Shown: piece after piece, positions 6,222 through 10,350 of the stretch
How positions within the stretch are numbered: position 1 is the first letter of the stretch
Layout: every line of letters begins with the position of its first letter
Assembly: GCA_021833085.1 (NCBI GenBank)
Contig: JAKBGL010000030.1
Span: 1 to 10,350 of the forward strand
Reading direction: 5' to 3'
Source of the DNA: Actinomycetes bacterium
GTDB lineage: Bacteria > Actinomycetota > Acidimicrobiia > Acidimicrobiales > Acidimicrobiaceae
DNA: 10,350 bases
Program-made: the position numbers and the translations under genes
The notes under the pieces: generated by a model
Databases searched by the model: none
What the model was told of the DNA's origin: nothing
The model's input: only the letters and a program-made list of their open reading frames with translations

Positions 6222-6821
6222 CTAGATCACACCCTTTGTAGATGGAACAGTCTCTCCGACTACTTTAACGGCTTTACCCAAAGCACGGCCAAAAGCCTTG
6301 AATCCTGCCTCGAGCATGTGGTGCGTGTTCTTACCTCGAACGTAGTCAACGTGAAGAGTGACTCTAGCGCCTATACAAAAAGCTCTGAAGAACTCTTCTG
6401 CTAGTTGAGGGTCAAATCCTGGAACACCCAATGCACTATGCCCAATAAGAATCTCATCTTCGTAGAATAGATACGGTCGTCCAGAGACGTCTAGCGTCAC
6501 TACAGCGAGAGCCTCATCCATTGGAACTGCCTCCTGAGCGAAGCGTTCGATTCCAAGGTGATCGCCTAAAGCCTCTAAGACACAACCGCCGACGACGATT
6601 CCAACGTCTTCAACGACGTGATGTGCATCCACCTCTACGTCACCTCGAGCCTTCAAACTTAGATCGACTCCCGAGAAACGCACCACCTGAGCTAGCATGT
6701 GGTCAAAAAACGGCAGCGAAGTGGAGACGTCTGTTGAACCCGAGCCGTCGAGATCAAGTGAGACCGCGATCTCAGTCTCCTTTGTAACCCGGCTAGCAGT
6801 AGACCTACGGTTTAAAGCCAC
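6222..6821 (-). CDS. hisB: Imidazoleglycerol-phosphate dehydratase (monofunctional)
   Basis: A 199-residue IGP dehydratase converting imidazole glycerol phosphate to imidazole acetol phosphate, using a di-manganese site. Features seen are LPFFDHML (36-43), DAHHVVED (65-72) and NTHHMLEAGFKAFGRAL (165-181), the two His-rich metal motifs that define the family, plus RPYLFY near 115-120. It ends in PSTKGVI, the usual family ending, so the C-terminus is complete. No histidinol-phosphatase domain is attached, so a separate HolPase is needed elsewhere. The GTG start shares one base with the hisC stop (TAGTG at 6819-6823). The TAG stop is in the same frame as, and directly abuts, the hisH coding frame, which has no standard start codon. 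Confidence 0.96.
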   Translation of the reverse strand: MALNRRSTASRVTKETEIAVSLDLDGSGSTDVSTSLPFFDHMLAQVVRFSGVDLSLKARGDVEVDAHHVVEDVGIVVGGCVLEALGDHLGIERFAQEAVPMDEALAVVTLDVSGRPYLFYEDEILIGHSALGVPGFDPQLAEEFFRAFCIGARVTLHVDYVRGKNTHHMLEAGFKAFGRALGKAVKVVGETVPSTKGVI

Positions 6822-7882
6822 TAGTTCATCCTTTTCAAAGTCTTCTCTAACGCTGACAAGAACGCAGCGTTTTCGTTCGCTGTACCCACAGTAACGCGCA
6901 AAGATGGAGGTAAATAGGGCCAGTTTGAGGTGTCTCGGACAAGAACCGACTCTCTTACTAGATCTGCCCAGATCACTTTGGGGTCTCGGCCTTCAAACTC
7001 CATCAGTATAAAGTTTGCATTCGTCGGGTGAGCCTTCACGCCTATCTCAAGAAGGTGCTTATACAGTTCATTACGCAGATCGATAACTTTTTGCGCTTGG
7101 TTGTCGAAGAGTTCCTTAAGCTCAAGTGCCGCAAGGATCGCGCTCTGTTTTACCTCGTCGATGTGGTAAGGGAGAACCACTTCATCAAGGACGCTAATAA
7201 CTTCTTCCGAACCTTCACAAAAACCGAATCTCAACCCTGCTAGGTTAAACCACTTCGAAAAGGTTCGAAGTCGAACTAGATTTTCACTCTCAAAGTTCTC
7301 AGACGTTAAGTGCTCTTGGACAAAGTCGCCGTAAGCTTGATCCAACACCACAAGCGGCTCCGCATTCATTGTTAGCACCTTGGCGAGGCTTTCGGTGGAC
7401 TCTAAGTTGCCAGTTGGGTTATTGGGCGAACATAGATAGACGATATCTGGTGAATAGCTCTCTGCTTGTTCAATCGAAGGAGTCGTAACACTAAAATCAT
7501 TGTTTCGCTGCAAGACTAGGACCTCTGTACCGACCGTCTTTGCAATGTGAGAGTGAAGTGAGTAAGTAGGTTCAAATACCACAGCCCTTCTACCTGACCC
7601 ACCGTAAGACAGTGCAATGTTCAAAAGCACCTCATTTGACCCGTTTCCACAAAAGATCCTCTCAGGAACCGAGTCATACGCCCGAGCAAGAGCCTCTCGG
7701 ACCAAACGGTAGCCACGATCGGGATACCGGTTCAACTTTAGTTTCCTTAGCTTCGACTCTAAAGTCGGTGCAAACTCCTCCGGAGGAAGGAACGGCGACT
7801 CATTGGTATTGAGGCGAACCTTCACATCTAACTGGGGCGAGTGATATCCCCTTCTAAGACCAAGCGACTCTCTAGGTTTCAT
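6821..7882 (-). CDS. hisC: Histidinol-phosphate aminotransferase
   Basis: A 353-residue fold-type I PLP aminotransferase that makes histidinol phosphate from imidazole acetol phosphate and glutamate. The N-terminal LNTNESP (24-30), NRYPD (51-55), GNGSNEVL (79-86), CSPNNPTG (151-158), VVLDQAYGDF (178-187) and RTFSKWFNLAGLRFGF (206-221) follow the family order. Lys210 is the PLP Schiff-base lysine and Asp181 the residue pairing with the cofactor ring nitrogen. LRVTVGT near the C-terminus carries the substrate-carboxylate Arg. The more usual motifs are DEAY and SKAFGLAG, so DQAY and SKWFNLAG are mild variants. It starts with ATG, which is rare in this window, and overlaps the 3' end of hisD by 11 nt. 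Aromatic aminotransferases are close relatives, but the location settles HisC. Confidence 0.95.
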   Translation of the reverse strand: MKPRESLGLRRGYHSPQLDVKVRLNTNESPFLPPEEFAPTLESKLRKLKLNRYPDRGYRLVREALARAYDSVPERIFCGNGSNEVLLNIALSYGGSGRRAVVFEPTYSLHSHIAKTVGTEVLVLQRNNDFSVTTPSIEQAESYSPDIVYLCSPNNPTGNLESTESLAKVLTMNAEPLVVLDQAYGDFVQEHLTSENFESENLVRLRTFSKWFNLAGLRFGFCEGSEEVISVLDEVVLPYHIDEVKQSAILAALELKELFDNQAQKVIDLRNELYKHLLEIGVKAHPTNANFILMEFEGRDPKVIWADLVRESVLVRDTSNWPYLPPSLRVTVGTANENAAFLSALEKTLKRMN

Positions 7883-9185
7883 CTAAGTTTCCTTCATCGC
7901 ATCTAACTCTTATAGCGTCACCGTGTGCTTGTAGACCTTCGGCTGTGGCAAGCTCCTCTGCTGCCCAAGATATCTGTTCAACAGCGTCCCTTGTGACCTC
8001 AATGAAGTGCATACGCTTACGGAAGTCACTAACGCCAAGAACAGATGCAAATCTCGCAGTACCAAACGTTGGTAAGACGTGAGAAGGTCCAGCCACGTAG
8101 TCTCCGTAAGCTGCGGTCCCATAAGGTCCAATGAAAACTGCACCTGCCGAGTCAACTAGATCTAAGTCTTGGTTTGCGTCGTGGTAAAGGAGTTCTAGAT
8201 GCTCTGGCGCAATTAAGTTCGAGATCTCAAGGGCTTGGCTCCTATCGCGAACTAACGCTATGTACCCTTGCGCCTCGAGAGTTGAGGTTATCTGTTCCTT
8301 ACGAAGAGCCGTTTGTAGATACTCCTCTAACTCCTTTTCTACAGCAAGCGCGTACTCTTCACTCCAAGTTATGAGCCATGCTAAACCATTGGGGCCGTGT
8401 TCCGCTTGCACTGCTAGATCTAGAGCGCTCCAACTCGGAGGCACAGACTCGTCTGCCACAACAACTACTTCAGACGGTCCAGCAAACGAAGACGGTACGC
8501 CAACCAACTGAGAGACTTCCCTCTTAGCTATTGAGACGTAGACGTTACCCGGACCTACAATCACGTCTACCTTAGGAACTGACTCAGTTCCGTAAGCCAT
8601 CGCACCTATCGCTTGAGCCCCACCAATGCAAAAGACGTAGTCTACGTCGCATATATGTGCAGCCGCTAGAGTTGCGTCGTCGACACTGCCGTCTGCCTGT
8701 GGGGGTACGCAAAGCACCACCTCTTTGACGCCCGCGACCTTTGCAATAGTAGCCGTCATTATGACTGAGGAAGGATACCGAGCGATACCACCTGGAACAT
8801 AGCAGCCCGCTCTATAAACTGGCTTTGTTCGATAGGTAATCTTCATGCCAAAGTTATCGATTAGTTCATGGTCACCTAGAGACTTTAACTCCTCTTCATG
8901 AACTCGAACGACTGAGTACTTTGCAGCCTCAAGAGCGTCTCTTAACCTCAAGTCGATTCTCTCGTAAGCCTGCTCCATCGCATCTCTTCCAATGCGGAAA
9001 GAGTCGAGATCAACCTTGTCGAACTCGACTGTCAACGCATGTATAGCAATATCACCTTCATTTTTCACGCGACTAAGTATCGCCCGCACAGCTTCTGTTG
9101 GATCGTTAGAACCGATACTCGGCCGGGGAAGGGCGTTAACAAGTGCCGTTCCTTTGAAGGGACGTAGGTCTAAACTCTTTAGCAT
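7872..9185 (-). CDS. hisD: Histidinol dehydrogenase
   Basis: A 437-residue zinc enzyme that carries out the last two steps, histidinol to histidinal to histidine, with NAD. CYVPGGIARYPSSVIM (128-143), CIGGAQAIGAMAYGT (186-200), VGPGNVYV (210-217) and AGPSEV (235-240) form the core. Zinc ligands Gln260, His263, Asp362 and His421 and the catalytic pair Glu328-His329 all sit at the E. coli positions plus about two. The ATG at 9185 is chosen because the protein then begins MLKSLDLRPF, like other HisD, and AGGAA lies 10 nt upstream. A TTG at 9233 would add 16 residues of non-conserved sequence. It is the first gene of the operon, preceded by the divergent intergenic region. Confidence 0.96.
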   Translation of the reverse strand: MLKSLDLRPFKGTALVNALPRPSIGSNDPTEAVRAILSRVKNEGDIAIHALTVEFDKVDLDSFRIGRDAMEQAYERIDLRLRDALEAAKYSVVRVHEEELKSLGDHELIDNFGMKITYRTKPVYRAGCYVPGGIARYPSSVIMTATIAKVAGVKEVVLCVPPQADGSVDDATLAAAHICDVDYVFCIGGAQAIGAMAYGTESVPKVDVIVGPGNVYVSIAKREVSQLVGVPSSFAGPSEVVVVADESVPPSWSALDLAVQAEHGPNGLAWLITWSEEYALAVEKELEEYLQTALRKEQITSTLEAQGYIALVRDRSQALEISNLIAPEHLELLYHDANQDLDLVDSAGAVFIGPYGTAAYGDYVAGPSHVLPTFGTARFASVLGVSDFRKRMHFIEVTRDAVEQISWAAEELATAEGLQAHGDAIRVRCDEGNLDET

Positions 9186-9306
9186 GATAGGTGACTTCCT
9201 AAGTACATACGACCGAAGTAAACCGGCATTCAACCTTGCCGTAAAACCTACCTCGAATTTATATCTTTAACGCAGTAAACCCAACTACACATAAAAAGGG
9301 AAGACT
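9186..9306. promoter_or_regulatory. Divergent intergenic region with candidate promoters for hisD and the 61-codon gene
   Basis: This is the only sizeable non-coding stretch upstream of the his operon, so the operon promoter should be here. On the plus strand TTGCCG (9236-9241) and TATATC (9260-9265), 18 nt apart, are a plausible -35/-10 pair for the small gene. On the minus strand TATAAA (9263-9258) is a good -10 with TTGGGT (9284-9279) as a poor -35 at a short 15-nt spacing. The two -10 elements overlap on opposite strands, so mutual interference is possible. No leader peptide rich in His codons, T-box or attenuator hairpin was seen. Confidence 0.4.
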
Positions 9307-9492
9307 TTGGACAACTCAGTTAAGGCAGAGATATCGTCGATGCTGTACACTATATCGGAGCTTGCAAAAAGGGCAAGCAATCTTGGAGATCAGATGCGGG
9401 ACTTAAAGGACGAGGTCTCGGCTTCGGAGTTGTACCAAGCGGAAAAAGCACTTCAAGTAGCCGCACGGCGGCTGAACAGCGCTTCACGCTAA
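9307..9492 (+). CDS. Small predicted helical protein of unknown function (61 aa)
   Basis: I do not recognise this protein. It starts at TTG 9307 with AAAGGGAAG directly upstream (9295-9303) and ends with TAA at 9490-9492. The sequence is charged and looks almost wholly helical: a hydrophobic-patterned stretch (ISSMLYTISELAKRASNLGD, residues 9-28), a charged segment (MRDLKDEVSASEL) and a second helix (YQAEKALQVAARRLNSA). This pattern would suit a two-helix hairpin or short coiled coil. There is no signal peptide, membrane segment or cysteine. It reads away from hisD, and its stop overlaps the nth stop on the other strand. The ribosome-binding site, candidate promoter and fit between flanking genes support a real gene. 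Confidence 0.65.
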   Translation: MDNSVKAEISSMLYTISELAKRASNLGDQMRDLKDEVSASELYQAEKALQVAARRLNSASR

Positions 9493-10160
9493 GAGATCGA
9501 ATACCCTGGACAAAGATCGGCTAAAAAGCATCCCCGGCACGCAGGCTTGGTTGCTTTGCAGATTCGTCTTCCGTGTAGGATCAGCCTCAAAGATACCTCT
9601 GCCCAGCTAGTTGGCTCAATAAAACTGCAAAGATCAATCTCTACCTTATTAGGACTCTCCCACTTCGTGAACCCGAGTCTCTTTGAAAGTCGCTTCACAT
9701 GAGTATCGACCGCCAATCCGGGAACGTCATAGACGATTGGGAGAACTACGTTTGCTGTCTTTCTCCCAACTCCTGGAAGAGACGTAAGAAGGTCCATCTC
9801 CCGGGGTACTTCACCTTCACAACACTCCACAAGCTCTTTAGACAGTTTGATGATATTTTGTGACTTGTTACGATAAAATCCCGTTGGTCTCACAAGTGCT
9901 TCCACCTCCTCTAGAGGTGCAACAGCAAGAGAGTAAGCGTCTGGGTGCTGAGCAAACAACTTCCTCGTAACAGAGTTCACAACCTTATCTGTACATTGAG
10001 CCGACAGTACTGTAGCAACAAGAAGCTGAAACGGGGATTTGAACTCAAGTTCGCATAGGTCTCGAGCAGATCCGGGGTAGTGCAGTTCAAGTAAGTGAAT
10101 AATCTGCTCTCGTCGCTGCTGTTCATCGTCAGTAGCTACCAAAGACTGCACCTGTGGCAA
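9489..10160 (-). CDS. nth: Endonuclease III (DNA glycosylase/AP lyase)
   Basis: A 223-residue base-excision-repair enzyme that removes oxidised pyrimidines and nicks at the abasic site. VLSAQCTDKVVN (51-62), the helix-hairpin-helix LPGVGRKTANVVL (128-140) with catalytic Lys134, and VDTHVKRLSKRLG (151-163) with catalytic Asp152 match E. coli Lys120 and Asp138. The C-terminal iron-sulfur loop has Cys201, Cys208, Cys211 and Cys217 in the exact C-x6-C-x2-C-x5-C spacing. Ser53-Ala-Gln is the usual SAQ motif. The TTG start at 10160 is supported by AGAGGAG 7 nt upstream (10168-10174). The gene is not part of the his operon: it converges on the 61-codon gene, and the two stop codons overlap within CTAA (9489-9492). 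Confidence 0.97.
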   Translation of the reverse strand: MPQVQSLVATDDEQQRREQIIHLLELHYPGSARDLCELEFKSPFQLLVATVLSAQCTDKVVNSVTRKLFAQHPDAYSLAVAPLEEVEALVRPTGFYRNKSQNIIKLSKELVECCEGEVPREMDLLTSLPGVGRKTANVVLPIVYDVPGLAVDTHVKRLSKRLGFTKWESPNKVEIDLCSFIEPTSWAEVSLRLILHGRRICKATKPACRGCFLADLCPGYSIS

Positions 10161-10167
10161 TACAGCA

Positions 10168-10174
10168 CTCCTCT
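10168..10174 (-). promoter_or_regulatory. Ribosome-binding site deciding the nth TTG start
   Basis: AGAGGAG on the coding strand, 7 nt before the TTG at 10160. It supports the unusual TTG over the GTG three codons later. A TATAAG at 10187-10182 could be a -10 element, but no convincing -35 sits at the right distance. Confidence 0.6.
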
Positions 10175-10248
10175 ACTATTACTTATAACTAGTTTGCCCT
10201 CCAAACACCCAACTACCATTGAACGCCCTCTCATCTGACCCAGTACAT

Positions 10249-10350
10249 TCAAGGGCAACGTAAAGCGTAACTCCAATAAAGCAGCAGCCAAACACCAACT
10301 CCGAAGGCGCCAAGGTCTCTCAAACAACTAGCAACCAAGAACCAAGTAGA
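10249..10350 (-). CDS. Possible C-terminal end of an upstream gene with a hydrophobic tail (partial)
   Basis: From the right edge one minus-strand frame is open for 33 codons and ends in TGA at 10249-10251. The other two minus-strand frames stop within the first ten codons. The encoded tail contains a strongly hydrophobic run (LGAFGVGVWLLLYWSYAL) like a last membrane helix. It would leave 88 nt before nth. With only 33 codons, no start and no recognisable motif, this is a weak call; the stretch may equally be non-coding. Confidence 0.3.
   Translation of the reverse strand, partial: STWFLVASCLRDLGAFGVGVWLLLYWSYALRCP

Noticed and set aside
6222..6224. Reassignment or general readthrough of TAG
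   Set aside because: Other genes here (hisI, hisC, hisD, nth, the MBL gene) end at TAG in their normal family positions, so TAG is an ordinary stop in this genome.
7252..7271. 8-bp inverted repeat with 4-nt loop in hisC (ACTTCGAA/TTCGAAGT)
   Set aside because: About one such repeat is expected by chance in 10 kb, and it covers conserved codons around the PLP lysine.
9186..9233. Longer TTG start for hisD
   Set aside because: The added 16 residues are not HisD-like, and the ATG at 9185 gives the normal length and N-terminus with an AGGAA upstream.
9279..9288. 10-mer ACCCAACTAC found both upstream of hisD (9279-9288) and upstream of nth (10207-10216)
   Set aside because: Shared 10-mers are common at this window size, and the distances to the candidate -10 elements differ (15 and 19 nt), so a common promoter element is not supported.
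10136..10327. 63-codon minus-strand frame upstream of and overlapping nth
   Set aside because: It runs into the nth coding sequence out of frame, covers the nth ribosome-binding site, and has no recognisable composition or motif.
1..10350. Search for tRNA or rRNA genes, CRISPR arrays, insertion sequences, phage or defence genes
   Set aside because: None seen; essentially all sequence is accounted for by housekeeping genes, and no direct-repeat arrays or transposase-like proteins are present.

Overview
The window looks like ordinary chromosome from a bacterium with middling GC content. It is dominated by one long minus-strand biosynthetic operon. The order hisD-hisC-hisB-hisH-hisA-hisF-(groES-like)-hisI-trpE resembles the actinobacterial histidine cluster. 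The MBL-fold hydrolase type and the atypical GroES-like protein also fit Actinobacteria. The moderate GC suggests a mid-GC actinobacterial lineage (Acidimicrobiia would be one candidate), but this is inference from gene order and protein style, not a phylogeny. Genes are packed very tightly, most junctions overlap by 1-13 nt, and GTG or TTG starts greatly outnumber ATG.

Layout, left to right. Bases 2-930 (+) hold the 3' end of an MBL-fold hydrolase with a winged-helix tail, followed by a small EthD-type protein. A 76-nt convergent gap (931-1006) has only an imperfect stem-loop. Bases 1007-9185 (-), in transcription order from the right, are hisD, hisC, hisB, hisH, hisA, hisF, a GroES-like gene, hisI, trpE and a ygfZ-type folate-binding gene. 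Bases 9186-9306 are a divergent intergenic region that probably carries promoters for both the his operon and a 61-codon plus-strand gene (9307-9492). That small gene ends tail-to-tail with nth (endonuclease III, 9489-10160, -), and their stop codons overlap. The last 190 nt hold the nth ribosome-binding site and possibly the C-terminal end of another minus-strand gene with a hydrophobic tail.

How the genes work together. HisI, HisA, HisH/HisF, HisB, HisC and HisD cover histidine synthesis from phosphoribosyl-AMP to histidine; hisG and hisE are not in the window. TrpE starts the tryptophan branch from chorismate, so two PRPP-linked amino-acid pathways share a transcript. YgfZ (Fe-S enzyme maintenance) and a GroES-like protein travel in the same transcript with no obvious pathway role.

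I do not see a new defence, mobile or secondary-metabolite system. The items most worth a second look are: (1) hisH has no ATG, GTG or TTG in place to encode its conserved N-terminus and seems to start at ATA or ATT directly after the hisB stop; (2) a GroES-like gene sits inside the his operon; (3) a perfect 11-bp hairpin lies in the trpE coding sequence; (4) HisA looks like a dedicated HisA rather than the bifunctional PriA usual in actinobacteria.
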